Positions 30,244-39,320 of a DNA stretch of 41,195 bases are shown one piece after another. How positions within the stretch are numbered: the stretch's first letter is position 1; every line of letters starts with the position of its first letter. The translations under genes and the position numbers were made by a program. Origin of the DNA: Roseococcus sp. (GTDB lineage: Bacteria; Pseudomonadota; Alphaproteobacteria; Acetobacterales; Acetobacteraceae). The notes below the pieces were generated by a model. It was given only the letters and a program-made list of their open reading frames with translations. It searched no databases and was not told where the DNA came from. The stretch lies in assembly GCA_026414745.1 (NCBI GenBank), contig JAOAIK010000002.1:1-41195 (forward strand). Reading direction: 5' to 3'.

Positions 30244-31278
30244 ATGACCCGCCTGCCGCGCCGCGCGCTGCTCGCCGCCGCCCCGGCCCTGCTCGCCCTG
30301 CCGCACGTGCCGGGCGCGCAGCCATACCGGCCGGAATACAAGCTCTCGGTGGTGGGCAACCGGCCCATCCCCTTCGCCGAGGGCGCCTTCCAATGGGCAG
30401 AGCTGGTGACGAGCCGCAGCCAGGGCCGCATCAATGTGCGCGTCTATCCGGGCAGCCAGCTCGTCGGCGGCGACCAGACGCGCGAGCTGCTGGCCATGCG
30501 CCAGGGCATCATCGACTTCTGCGTGTTCAGCACCATCAACATCGCGCCCCAGGTGCGCGAGGCCGGGCTGTTCCAGCTTCCCTTCCTGATGCCCGACCAC
30601 CGCGCCTTCGACGCGCTGATCAACGGCGAACCAGGGCGCGACCTGATGGCGGTGATGGACCGGCGCGACGTGGTGGGCCTCGCCTTCGGCGAGAACGGCT
30701 TCCGCGAGCTCTCCAACTCCCGCCGCGCGGTCCGCACGCCGGCGGACCTGCGCGGGCTGCGCATCCGCTTCGCGGCCGGCGCCATCTTCAGCGACATCTA
30801 CAACGCGCTGGGCGCCAACCCGCTGCAGATGTCCTTCGCGGACCTGCAGCCCGCCCTTTCGACCGGGGCGGTGGACGGGCAGGAGAACCCGATCAACCTC
30901 TTCCTCGCCTTCCGGATGGACGCGCTGGCGCAGCGCCACCTCACCATCTGGAACTACGTGAACGACGCGCTGATCTTCGGCGTGAGCAAGAGCATCTGGA
31001 ACAGCTTCAACGCCGCCGACCAGCAGCTCATCCGCGACTGCGCGCAGGAGGCGGCGCGCAACAACATCGCCCTCGCCCGGCGCGGGCTCGGCATCCCCGG
31101 CACGGACGATTCCGCCCTGGCGGAGCTGCGCAACCGCAACGTCGAGGTGACCGCGCTGACGCTCGCGGAGAAGCGCGCCTTCGCCGAGGCGCTGCGCCCG
31201 GTCTATGACCGCTGGGCGAACACCGTGGGCACGGAGCTGGTGCGCAAGGCCGAGACCGCCATCCGCGCGGTGAGCTGA
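30244..31278 (+). CDS. TRAP transporter substrate-binding protein (DctP family)
   Basis: 344 residues. The signal MTRLPRRALLAAAPALLALP with HVPGAQ after it would be cleaved near residue 25. The mature part shows FAEGAFQWAELVTSRSQGRI, VYPGSQLVGGDQTRELLAMR, FLMPDHRAFDALINGEPG, LRGLRIRF (with the conserved Arg that binds the ligand carboxylate) and FADLQPALSTGAVDGQENPI, all DctP hallmarks. It binds an organic acid in the periplasm and feeds the QM membrane part encoded next (TGATG overlap). The substrate is unknown. The neighbouring CoA ligases suggest a carboxylate that is activated after entry. Confidence 0.93.
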   Translation: MTRLPRRALLAAAPALLALPHVPGAQPYRPEYKLSVVGNRPIPFAEGAFQWAELVTSRSQGRINVRVYPGSQLVGGDQTRELLAMRQGIIDFCVFSTINIAPQVREAGLFQLPFLMPDHRAFDALINGEPGRDLMAVMDRRDVVGLAFGENGFRELSNSRRAVRTPADLRGLRIRFAAGAIFSDIYNALGANPLQMSFADLQPALSTGAVDGQENPINLFLAFRMDALAQRHLTIWNYVNDALIFGVSKSIWNSFNAADQQLIRDCAQEAARNNIALARRGLGIPGTDDSALAELRNRNVEVTALTLAEKRAFAEALRPVYDRWANTVGTELVRKAETAIRAVS

Positions 31279-31787
31279 TGGACAGCGAGCCGGAGGCGGG
31301 CGCGCCCGCGCCCGATCCGCCGACGCGCGTGCCGCTCGCGCTCGAGCGCGTGCTGCTGGCTGCCGCCATGGCCGCCATCGCGCTCATCACCGCGGCGAAT
31401 GTCGTCACGCGCTACCTCACCGACATCTCGCTCGCCTTCACCGAGGAATACTCGGTGGCGCTGATGGTGGCGGTGGCGCTGATCGGCTCGGCGCTCGCCA
31501 TCGCCTGCGGGCGGCACATCCGGGTGGGGGTGCTGGCCGATGCGCTGCCCCCGCGCGGGCGGCGGGCGGCGGAGGCGGCGGGGCTGCTGCTCGTGATTCT
31601 CTGCTTCGCGCTGCTCGTCTGGTTCGGCGGGCGCATGGCCCGCGACGAGTGGGAGTTCGAGGCGCTCACGCCCGGCCTCGGCAATCCGCAATGGATCTAC
31701 ACGGCCACGCTGCCGGTGCTGTCGCTCCTTGTGATCGCGCGCGCGGCGGGGCGGCTGATCCGCCTGCTGCGGGGCGGGGACGGGTGA
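31278..31787 (+). CDS. TRAP transporter small permease (DctQ family)
   Basis: 169 residues with four membrane helices (about 24-45, 56-77, 98-118, 138-156). FTEEYSVALMVAVALIGSAL is the conserved segment after helix 1, and the helix 2-3 loop is CGRHIRVGVLADALPPRGRR. It pairs with the large permease. It starts within the stop of the binding-protein gene (TGATG) and its own stop overlaps the GTG of the next gene (GTGA), so all three are translated together. Confidence 0.92.
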   Translation: MDSEPEAGAPAPDPPTRVPLALERVLLAAAMAAIALITAANVVTRYLTDISLAFTEEYSVALMVAVALIGSALAIACGRHIRVGVLADALPPRGRRAAEAAGLLLVILCFALLVWFGGRMARDEWEFEALTPGLGNPQWIYTATLPVLSLLVIARAAGRLIRLLRGGDG

Positions 31788-33070
31788 CGGGGGCGCTGCT
31801 CTTCCTCGCCTTCGCGGCGATGCTGCTCGCGGGGGTGCCGGTGGGGGTGGCGCTCGGCCTCGCGGGCGCGCTCGCCATCATCCTCGCCGAGCAGACGCTG
31901 ATGGCCATGTCCACCAACGTCTATGCGGGCATCGCCAAGTATCCGCTCATCGCCATTCCGATGTTCGTGATGGTGGGCTGCGTCTTCGACCGCACGGGGG
32001 TGGCGCTGCGCCTCGTGCGCTTCGCCTCGGCGCTGGTGGGGGCGGGGCGCGGGGCGCTCGCCTCCGTCTCGGTGCTGGTGGCGATGGTGATCGGCGGCAT
32101 CTCGGGCTCGGGCCCGGCCACCAGCGCCGCGGTGGGCAAGGTGGTGACCGAGAGCATGGCGCGCGACGGCTACCCGCGCCCCTTCATCGCCAGCACCGTC
32201 GGCGCGGCCGCGGCCACCGACATCCTGATCCCGCCCTCCATCGCCTTCATCGTCTATGCGGTGATGGTGCCCGGCGTCTCGGTGCCGGCCATCTTCCTAG
32301 CGGGGGTCTTCCCCGGCCTGCTCGCAGGGCTCGCGCTGCTCGTGCCCATCCTGCTCATCTCCTGGATGCGCGGCTTCGGCGGGAAGAATCCCGAGCGCGC
32401 GGAGGGCTCGCTCTGGCGCAGCTTCCGCGAGGCCTTCTGGGGCCTGATGGCGCCCGTGGTGATCCTGGGCGGCATGCGCGCAGGCGCTTTCACGCCGACC
32501 GAGGCGGCGGTGATGGCGGTGTTCTACGGGCTGTTCCTCGGCTTCGTGGTCTATGGGACTATGCGCCTCGCCGACCTCTACGAGATGCTGGTGGAGGCCG
32601 GGGAGATTTCGGCGGTGATCCTCATCGTCGTCGCCCTCGCCTCGGTCTTCGCCTGGTCGGTCTCCACGCTCGGCATCGTGCAGCCCATCGTGGCGGGCAT
32701 TCTCGGGCTGGGCTTCGGCGAATGGGGCACCATGCTGCTGCTGGTGGGGCTGCTGATCCTGGTGGGGATGTTCCTCGACGGCATCTCCATCTTCCTGATC
32801 CTGCTGCCGCTGCTGCTGCCCATCGCACGGCACTTCGGCTGGGACCTCACCTGGTTCGGCGTGGTGCTCACCATGAAGATCGCGATCGGCCAGTTCACCC
32901 CGCCCATGGCGGTGAACCTGATGGTGAGCTGCCGCATCGCGCGCGTGACGATGGAGAGCACCATCCCCTGGGTGAGCTGGTTCGTCCTCGCCATGCTGGC
33001 GGCGCTGCTGCTGGTGATCGCCGAACCGGGCATCGCGCTGTGGCTGCCGCGCGCCGCGGGGGCGATGTAG
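31784..33070 (+). CDS. TRAP transporter large permease (DctM family)
   Basis: 428 residues, the usual length, with about a dozen hydrophobic segments. Family segments are AMSTNVYAGIAKYPLIAIPM, GGISGSGPATSAAVGKV, DILIPPSIAFIVYAVMVPGV, FTPTEAAVMAVFYGL and IGQFTPPMAVNLMVSCRIA. It is the transport channel and, with the Q subunit, uses an ion gradient to import the bound acid. The start is a GTG at 31784 overlapping the Q stop. The next gene (GAF) begins four bases after its stop. Confidence 0.93.
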   Translation: MTGALLFLAFAAMLLAGVPVGVALGLAGALAIILAEQTLMAMSTNVYAGIAKYPLIAIPMFVMVGCVFDRTGVALRLVRFASALVGAGRGALASVSVLVAMVIGGISGSGPATSAAVGKVVTESMARDGYPRPFIASTVGAAAATDILIPPSIAFIVYAVMVPGVSVPAIFLAGVFPGLLAGLALLVPILLISWMRGFGGKNPERAEGSLWRSFREAFWGLMAPVVILGGMRAGAFTPTEAAVMAVFYGLFLGFVVYGTMRLADLYEMLVEAGEISAVILIVVALASVFAWSVSTLGIVQPIVAGILGLGFGEWGTMLLLVGLLILVGMFLDGISIFLILLPLLLPIARHFGWDLTWFGVVLTMKIAIGQFTPPMAVNLMVSCRIARVTMESTIPWVSWFVLAMLAALLLVIAEPGIALWLPRAAGAM

Positions 33071-33074
33071 GGCC

Positions 33075-33548
33075 ATGCGCGACGCCCTCGGCCTCGTGCT
33101 GCGCGCGCTCGGCGAGGCGGAGCAGCCGCGCGCGAGCTTCGCCGCGCTGGAGCGCGCGGCGCAATGGACGCTGGGGCACCGGCTCTTCACCATCATGCGC
33201 CACGATCCGGCGGCGGGGGTGAACCGCCGCGTCTGGAGCAGCGATCCCCTCGCCTACCCGCCCGGCGGGGCGAAGCCGATCCGCGAGACGGAGTGGACGC
33301 GGCATCTGCTGCGCGAGGGCCGCCCCTTCATCGGGCGCGACGCCGCCGCCATCCGCGCGACCTTCCCCGATGCGGAGCTGATCCTCTCGCTCGGCTGCGA
33401 GAGCGTGCTGAACCTGCCGGTGCGCTGGCAGGGCGGCGTGATCGGCACGCTCAACCTGCTCGACCGCGCCGGCGCCTATGCGCCGCACCACGCGCGCCAG
33501 GGGCGGATCCTTGCGGCGCTGGCCATTCCCGCCCTGCTCTCGGCCTGA
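33075..33548 (+). CDS. Stand-alone GAF-domain protein
   Basis: 157 residues, essentially one GAF domain. Conserved features are LGHRLFTIMRHD, VWSSDPLAYPPG, REGRPFIGRDAA, LGCESVLNLPVRWQGGVIGT and LNLLDRAGAYAP. There is no kinase, HTH or membrane part. It begins four bases after the TRAP large-permease stop, so it is co-transcribed with the transporter. It may bind the imported compound or a related small molecule and report it to another protein. That role is inferred from the domain and operon position only. Confidence 0.82.
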   Translation: MRDALGLVLRALGEAEQPRASFAALERAAQWTLGHRLFTIMRHDPAAGVNRRVWSSDPLAYPPGGAKPIRETEWTRHLLREGRPFIGRDAAAIRATFPDAELILSLGCESVLNLPVRWQGGVIGTLNLLDRAGAYAPHHARQGRILAALAIPALLSA

Positions 33549-33627
33549 GCGCCGCCCGCCCCCCGGGGGCTTGCCGCCGCGCGCGTTCCGTTCCCGAATG
33601 CGGGCCAAGAGAGGTTGAGGAAACGCC

Positions 33628-35745
33628 ATGCCCGACATCCCGCCCCTGCGTGATCCGCGGAGCCTGACGCGGCTGCTCGCGCCCCGCTCCATCGCCGTGA
33701 TCGGCGTCTCCGGCGAGCCCACCGGCTTCGGCGCGCGCACCGTGCAGAACATGGCGGGCTTCGACGGCGAGGTGTGGTGCGTGAACCCGAAATACGCCGG
33801 GCAGGAGCTGCACGGGCGGCCCTGCTTCGCCTCGGTGGCCGACCTCCCCGGCGCCCCGGATTCGGCGGTGATCGCCCTGCCGCGCATCGGCGTTATGGAG
33901 GCGGTGACGGCGCTGGCCGCCAAGGGCGGGGGTGGGGCGGTGATCTACGCCTCCGGCTATGGCGAGACGGATCTGCCCGAGCGCGCCGAGGAGGAGGCGC
34001 GGCTGCGCGAGACGGCGCGCGCGCTGGGCTTCCCGCTGCTCGGCGCGAACTGCCTGGGCTTCGTGGACCATGCCCAGCGCGTGGGCGCCACCTTCATGCC
34101 GGACTACGTGAAGATGACGGCCCCCGCGGGCGGCGTGGGCGTGGTCAGCCAGTCGGGCGCGCTCGGCTACGCGCTGATGCAGGCGGCCGAACGCGGCTTC
34201 GCCATGTGCCACATGACGACCGCCGGCAACGCCACCGACCTCGACGTGTGCGATCTCGCGGCCTTCCAGCTCACCCTGCCGCATTGCCGCAGCATCGCCC
34301 TTGCGGTGGAGGGGCTGCGCGACGCGCGGCGCCTCTTCCTGCTGGGCGAGATGGCGCGCGGCCTCGGCAAGCCCATCGTGGTGCTGAAGCTCGGCCGCGG
34401 CGAGGTGGGCGCGCGCGCGGCGATGAGCCACACGGGCAGCCTGGCCGGCAGCACAGCGGCCTGGAGCGCGGGCTTCCGCCGCGCCGGCATGCTCGAGGTG
34501 GAGGATTTCGACGCGCTGCTGGAGACCGCGGGCTTTCTCGCCAAGGCGCCGCCGCCCAAGGCGCGCGGCGTGGGCATCCTCACCCCCTCGGGCGGGGCGG
34601 GGATCATGGCGGCCGACCATGCGGAGTTCGCCGGCCTCTCCCTGCCCCAGCCCGCGCCCGAGACGGAAGCGACCTTCCGCGCCATCCTCCCCGAGTTCGG
34701 CAGCCCCCGGAATCCCTGCGACCTGACGGCGCAGGTCGCCACCAACCCGAAGCTGTTCGAGGACTGCATGGTGGCGATGCTGAACGACGCGCAGTATGGC
34801 TGCGTCGTCTTCCCCGTCGTCTATCACAACCCCGCCCCCACCGCGACGCCGGCGCGCATGCGCACCCTCGACCCCATGGCCGCCGCGGCGGGCAAGCCCA
34901 TCTGCATCGCCTGGGTGCCGGAGAGCCTGGAGGGGCCTGGCGCCGAGGCGGTGGACAGCGCGCCCCATCTCAGCCTGTTCCGCTCCATGCGGCGGATGAT
35001 GAACGCGATCCGCCTCTGGCACCGCCACCACACGCCCCCGCCGCCGCCCGGCGCGCCGCTGGCCGACCCGCCCGCCCTGCCCGCGGGCGCGCGCCGGCTG
35101 ATGGAGGCCGAGGCCAAGGCGCTCTTCGCCGCCGCGGGGCTTCCGGTGGGCGAGGAGCGCCGGGCGGCGAGCCTCGATGAGGCGCTGGCCGCCGCCGAGG
35201 CGCTCGGCTACCCCGTGGTGCTGAAGCTCGACAGCCCCGATGTCGCGCACAAGACCGAGGTCGATGGCGTGCAGCTCGACCTGCGCGACGCCGCGGCGCT
35301 GCGCGCGGCGCACGCGCGCATCATGGCGGGCGTGGCGCGGCACGCGCCCTCGGCGCGGGTCGAGGGGGTGCTGGTCCAGCGCATGGCCCCGCGCGGGGTG
35401 GAGCTGATCCTCGGCGCACGGCGCGATCCGCAGTTCGGGCCGCTGGTCCTCGTCGGCCTCGGCGGCGTGCAGGCCGAGCTGTGGAAGGATGTGGCGCTGG
35501 AGGTGGCGCCCGTCTCGCCCGAAGGGGCGCTCGCCATGCTCCGCTCGCTCCGGGCCTTTCCCCTGCTCGACGGTTTTCGCGGCGTCCCGAAGGTGGACCT
35601 GCCGGCCGTGGCGGAGGCGATAGCCCGCTTCTCCGCCTTCGTCGCGGCCCTGGGCGAGCGGCTCGAAGAGGCGGAGATCAATCCTCTGCTCTGCCGCCCC
35701 GATGGCTGCCTTGCGCTGGACGGGCTGATGATCCTCTCGGGCTGA
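33628..35745 (+). CDS. NDP-forming acyl-CoA synthetase (fused alpha and beta subunits)
   Basis: 705 residues. The N-terminal CoA-binding Rossmann domain (about 15-145) begins LLAPRSIAVIGVSGEPTGFG. The succinyl-CoA-synthetase-like flavodoxin part contains the phospho-accepting His268 in MSHTGSLAGS. The C-terminal ATP-grasp region (about 480-705) shows EAKALFAAAGLPV, YPVVLKLDSPDVAHKTEVDG and RDPQFGPLVLVGLGG. It interconverts acyl-CoA plus NDP and phosphate with acid plus NTP. It follows the TRAP-GAF genes on the same strand with a 79-base gap and a plausible ribosome site (gaggaa). Acetate-type and other small acids are possible; some members use substituted acids. Confidence 0.9.
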   Translation: MPDIPPLRDPRSLTRLLAPRSIAVIGVSGEPTGFGARTVQNMAGFDGEVWCVNPKYAGQELHGRPCFASVADLPGAPDSAVIALPRIGVMEAVTALAAKGGGGAVIYASGYGETDLPERAEEEARLRETARALGFPLLGANCLGFVDHAQRVGATFMPDYVKMTAPAGGVGVVSQSGALGYALMQAAERGFAMCHMTTAGNATDLDVCDLAAFQLTLPHCRSIALAVEGLRDARRLFLLGEMARGLGKPIVVLKLGRGEVGARAAMSHTGSLAGSTAAWSAGFRRAGMLEVEDFDALLETAGFLAKAPPPKARGVGILTPSGGAGIMAADHAEFAGLSLPQPAPETEATFRAILPEFGSPRNPCDLTAQVATNPKLFEDCMVAMLNDAQYGCVVFPVVYHNPAPTATPARMRTLDPMAAAAGKPICIAWVPESLEGPGAEAVDSAPHLSLFRSMRRMMNAIRLWHRHHTPPPPPGAPLADPPALPAGARRLMEAEAKALFAAAGLPVGEERRAASLDEALAAAEALGYPVVLKLDSPDVAHKTEVDGVQLDLRDAAALRAAHARIMAGVARHAPSARVEGVLVQRMAPRGVELILGARRDPQFGPLVLVGLGGVQAELWKDVALEVAPVSPEGALAMLRSLRAFPLLDGFRGVPKVDLPAVAEAIARFSAFVAALGERLEEAEINPLLCRPDGCLALDGLMILSG

Positions 35746-35784
35746 GCGTCCCGCCATGCCATCCTCGGCACAGGAGATTCGCGC

Positions 35785-38700
35785 ATGCAGGATGGCGGCT
35801 TCATCCACCTCCACACCCACTCGGCCTATTCGCTGAGCGAGGGGGCGATCACGGCCGAGACGTTGCCTGCCCTCGCCGCTGCCCAGGGCATGCCGGCAGT
35901 GGCGATGACCGACACGGCGAACCTCTTCGGCGCGCTGGAGTTCGCGCAGGCCGCCGCGGCCCGGGGCGTACAGCCCATCATGGGCTGCCAGCTCTGGCTC
36001 TCCCGCGCCGCCGCCGGCGAGGAGCGCCCCGAGGCGCTGCGTGCGGGAGCGGATGCGGTGGTGGCCCTGGCGATGACCGACCAGGGCTGGGCGAACCTGC
36101 AGACGCTCTCCTCGCTCGGCTGGCTGAACGAGGACCCTTCGGGCCGGCCGGCGCTTTCGCTCAATCAGCTCCTCGGCCACGCCGAGGGCCTCTTCCTGCT
36201 GACCGGCGGCGACAACGGCCCGCTCTCGCGCTTGCTCGCCGAGGGCCGCCGCGAGGCGGCGGGCCGCCTTCTGCACGCGCTGCGCGAGGCCTTCCCCGAC
36301 CGGCTCGCTGTGGAGCTGATGCGCCATGGCACCGAACGGCAGGAGGCGCTGGAGCCCGGGCTGCTGCGCCTCGCCGAGGAGGCGGCGCTGCCCATCGTCG
36401 CCGCCAATGACGTGTATTTCGCCGATCCCTCCATGCACGCGGCGCACGACGCGCTGTTGTGCATCGCCGAGGGCCGGCTGCTGACCGATTCCGACCGCCG
36501 CCGCGTCACGCCCGAGCACTGGTTCAAGCCCGCCGCGGCCATGCGCGCCCGCTTCGCCGACCTGCCCGAGGCCTGCGACAACACGCTCGCCGTCGCGAGG
36601 CTCTGCCACGTCATGGCCGAACCCCGGAAGCCCGAACTGCCCATCTGTCCCAAGGTTCCGCCCGGCCGCAGCGAGGCCGAGACGGTCGCCGCCATGGCCC
36701 GCGAGGGGCTGGCACGCCGCTTCCCCGACGGCGTGCCTCCGCACTACGCCGCGCGGCTCGACTATGAGCTCGGCGTCATCGAGCAGATGGGCTTCTCCGG
36801 CTACTTCCTCATCGTCGCCGACTTCATCCAGTGGGCCAAGGCGCAGGGCATCCCGGTCGGGCCGGGACGCGGGTCGGGGGCGGGGTCCCTCGCCGCCTGG
36901 GCGCTCTCCATCACCGATCTCGATCCGCTGCGCTTCGGCCTTCTCTTCGAGCGCTTCCTGAATCCCGAGCGCGTCTCGATGCCGGATTTCGACATCGACT
37001 TCTGCCAGGACCGGCGCGACGAGGTGATCGACTACGTGCGCCGCGAATACGGCCCGGACAGGGTGGCGCAGATCATCACCTTCGGCAAGCTCCAGGCCAA
37101 GGCGGCGGTGCGCGACGTGGGCCGCGTGCTCGGCATGCCCTTTGGCCAGGTGGACCGCGTGGCGAGCCTGATCCCGAACAATCCCGCCAACCCGGTCAGC
37201 CTCAAGGACGCGATCGCGGCCGAACCGCGCCTGCAGGAAATGCGCGAGACGGATGAGGCAGTGGCCCGCCTGCTCGACCTCGCGCAGCAGGTGGAGGGAC
37301 TCTACCGCAACGCCTCCACCCATGCGGCCGGGGTGGTGATCGGGCGCCGCCCGCTGATCGAGATCACCAGCCTCTACCGCGATCCGCGCTCGCCGCACCT
37401 CATCACCCAGTACTCGATGAAGTATGTCGAGCAGGCGAGCCTCGTGAAGTTCGACTTCCTCGGTCTCAAGACGCTGACGGTGCTGCGCCGCGCGGCGGAC
37501 CTGCTGGCCGCGCGCGGCACGCCCGTGGAGCTTGACCGGCTGCCGCTCGACGACGCCAGGACCTACGCCATGCTTGCGCGCGGAGACTCGGCAGGCGTGT
37601 TCCAGTTCGAAGGCCAGGGCATGCGCGACTGCTTGCGCATGATGCGCCCCGACCGCTTCGAGGACCTGATCGCCGCCGTCTCCCTCTACCGGCCGGGCCC
37701 GATGGAGAACATCCCGGCCTACTGCGCACGCAAGCACGGGGAGAAGTGGGAGGCACCCCACCCCATGATCCACGACGTCCTGGCCGAGACCTACGGCATC
37801 ATGGTCTACCAGGAACAGGTGATGCAGATCGCTCAGGTGATGGGCGGCTACTCCCTCGGCGGGGCGGACCTGCTGCGCCGCGCCATGGGCAAGAAGAACA
37901 AGGAGGAGATGGCCAAGCAGCGCGCCATCTTCTGTGCGGGGGCGGCCCGCAAGGGCGTCTCCGAGGCCAAGGCCGGCGAGGTCTTCGACCTCATGGAGAA
38001 GTTCGCCGGCTATGGATTCAACAAGAGCCACGCCGCAGCCTATGCGCTACTTGCCTACCAGACGGCCTGGCTGAAGGCGAACCATCCCGTTGCCTTCCTT
38101 GCCGCCTCGATGTCGCTCGACCTCGACAAGACCGAGAAGCTGGCCGCGCACATGCAGGAGGCGGCGCGGCTCGGCATCAAGGTGCTGCCGCCCGACATCA
38201 ACCGCTCCGAGGCCGAGTTCGCCATCGAGGAGACCGCCGAAGGGCCGGCGATCCGCTTCGCGCTCGCGGCGATCAAGCGCGTCGGACTGCAGGCGATGAA
38301 GGACCTCGTGGCGGTCCGCGCCGCGGGCGGTCCCTTCGCCTCGCTCGCGGAGTTCGCCGAGCGTGTGGACCCGCGGCTGCTCAACAAGATGCAGCTCGAG
38401 AACCTTGCCAAGGCCGGCGCCTTCGACAGCCTGGAGGGAAACCGGGCGCGGGTGGTGGCGGGTGCCGAGACCATCCTGCGCCGCGCCCAGGCCAGCGCCG
38501 AGGACCGCGCGACACGCCAGATCGGCCTGTTCAGCGCGGTCGAGCAGGGACCAGCCCTGCTGCGCCTGCCCGAGATTCCCGATTGGCCCGTGCTCGAGCG
38601 CCTGGCCTTCGAGGCGGAGGCGGTGGGTTTCCATCTCTCCGCGCACCCGCTCGACGAATACCGCGGCGCGCTCCGCCGCCTCGGCGTCGTGCCCGCGGTG

Positions 38701-39213
38701 CAGATCGCCGAGCGCGCGCGAACCGGCGCGGGCCGGATCAGGGTCGCCGGCACCGTCACGGGGCGCAAGGAGCGCAACACCCGCACAGGAAACCGCATGG
38801 CTTGGGTCAGCCTCTCGGACCAGACGGGCAGCTACGAGGTGACGCTGTTCAGCGAGGTGCTGAACCGCGCCCGGGACCTGCTCGAGGAGGGGCGCGCCCT
38901 TCTCGTTACCTGCGAGGCGCGGCTCGAAGGCGAGGCACTGCGCCTGACCGCCCAGGAGGTGGAGGCGCTCGACAAGGCCGCGGCCGGCGCGGTGGCCGGC
39001 ATGCGCATCCACCTCGACGCCGCCACTGCCCTGCCGGACATCCGCGCGTTGCTGGAGCGCGACGGCCGAGGCAAGGGCCGCGTCAGCCTCGTCCCGCGCC
39101 TGGGCCCGGGGCAGGAGGTGGAGGTGGCGCTGCCCGGAGGCTGGAACGTCTCGCCCCGGATGATGCAGGCGCTGAAGGTGCTGCCCGGCGTGGCCGCGGT
39201 GGAGGAAATCTGA
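35785..39213 (+). CDS. dnaE: DNA polymerase III alpha subunit
   Basis: 1142 residues, near the 1160 of E. coli. The PHP domain starts FIHLHTHSAYSLSEGA, but the TDH motif reads MTDTANLFG, so that metal site is degraded as in E. coli. The palm has GPGRGSGAGSLAAWALS and MPDFDIDFCQDRRDEV with Asp401 and Asp403, the same numbers as E. coli; the third acid is Asp557 in KFDFLGLKTL. The finger region YNASTHAAGVVIG-like (YRNASTHAAGVVIGRR) and VYQEQVMQIAQVMGGYSLGG follow. HhH and OB-fold regions (IRVAGTVTGRKERNTRTGNR) complete it. It is the replicative polymerase. The ATG follows an aggag site. Confidence 0.97.
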   Translation: MQDGGFIHLHTHSAYSLSEGAITAETLPALAAAQGMPAVAMTDTANLFGALEFAQAAAARGVQPIMGCQLWLSRAAAGEERPEALRAGADAVVALAMTDQGWANLQTLSSLGWLNEDPSGRPALSLNQLLGHAEGLFLLTGGDNGPLSRLLAEGRREAAGRLLHALREAFPDRLAVELMRHGTERQEALEPGLLRLAEEAALPIVAANDVYFADPSMHAAHDALLCIAEGRLLTDSDRRRVTPEHWFKPAAAMRARFADLPEACDNTLAVARLCHVMAEPRKPELPICPKVPPGRSEAETVAAMAREGLARRFPDGVPPHYAARLDYELGVIEQMGFSGYFLIVADFIQWAKAQGIPVGPGRGSGAGSLAAWALSITDLDPLRFGLLFERFLNPERVSMPDFDIDFCQDRRDEVIDYVRREYGPDRVAQIITFGKLQAKAAVRDVGRVLGMPFGQVDRVASLIPNNPANPVSLKDAIAAEPRLQEMRETDEAVARLLDLAQQVEGLYRNASTHAAGVVIGRRPLIEITSLYRDPRSPHLITQYSMKYVEQASLVKFDFLGLKTLTVLRRAADLLAARGTPVELDRLPLDDARTYAMLARGDSAGVFQFEGQGMRDCLRMMRPDRFEDLIAAVSLYRPGPMENIPAYCARKHGEKWEAPHPMIHDVLAETYGIMVYQEQVMQIAQVMGGYSLGGADLLRRAMGKKNKEEMAKQRAIFCAGAARKGVSEAKAGEVFDLMEKFAGYGFNKSHAAAYALLAYQTAWLKANHPVAFLAASMSLDLDKTEKLAAHMQEAARLGIKVLPPDINRSEAEFAIEETAEGPAIRFALAAIKRVGLQAMKDLVAVRAAGGPFASLAEFAERVDPRLLNKMQLENLAKAGAFDSLEGNRARVVAGAETILRRAQASAEDRATRQIGLFSAVEQGPALLRLPEIPDWPVLERLAFEAEAVGFHLSAHPLDEYRGALRRLGVVPAVQIAERARTGAGRIRVAGTVTGRKERNTRTGNRMAWVSLSDQTGSYEVTLFSEVLNRARDLLEEGRALLVTCEARLEGEALRLTAQEVEALDKAAAGAVAGMRIHLDAATALPDIRALLERDGRGKGRVSLVPRLGPGQEVEVALPGGWNVSPRMMQALKVLPGVAAVEEI

Positions 39214-39320
39214 GACGCCCTCGGACTGGGCTCGGCCAGCGGCTACGCTAGGATAGCAGGCTGCCGTGCTGCACTTGACCCGCCGGCCGGTGCGGCGGCC
39301 TGACACGAAGGAGCTTCTCC
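39214..39320 (+). promoter_or_regulatory. Intergenic region with possible promoter before the M20 hydrolase
   Basis: This 107-base gap contains a -35-like TTGACC (39275-39280), a modest GC hairpin (39280-39285 with 39293-39298) and a strong aaggag ribosome site (39308-39313) eight bases before the next ATG. The hairpin might end dnaE transcription. Promoter assignment is tentative. Confidence 0.3.

Noticed and set aside
35785..36600. DnaE PHP domain as an active proofreading nuclease
   Set aside because: The TDH metal motif reads TDT (residues 42-44 region), as in polymerases whose PHP domain has lost its metals, so activity is unlikely and not novel.
33451..38031. A 1526-codon open frame on the minus strand opposite the acyl-CoA synthetase and dnaE genes
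   Set aside because: It is antisense to two clear conserved genes, is His/Arg/Ala/Gly-rich low-complexity sequence with no domain, and is explained by GC-rich codon bias removing stops.
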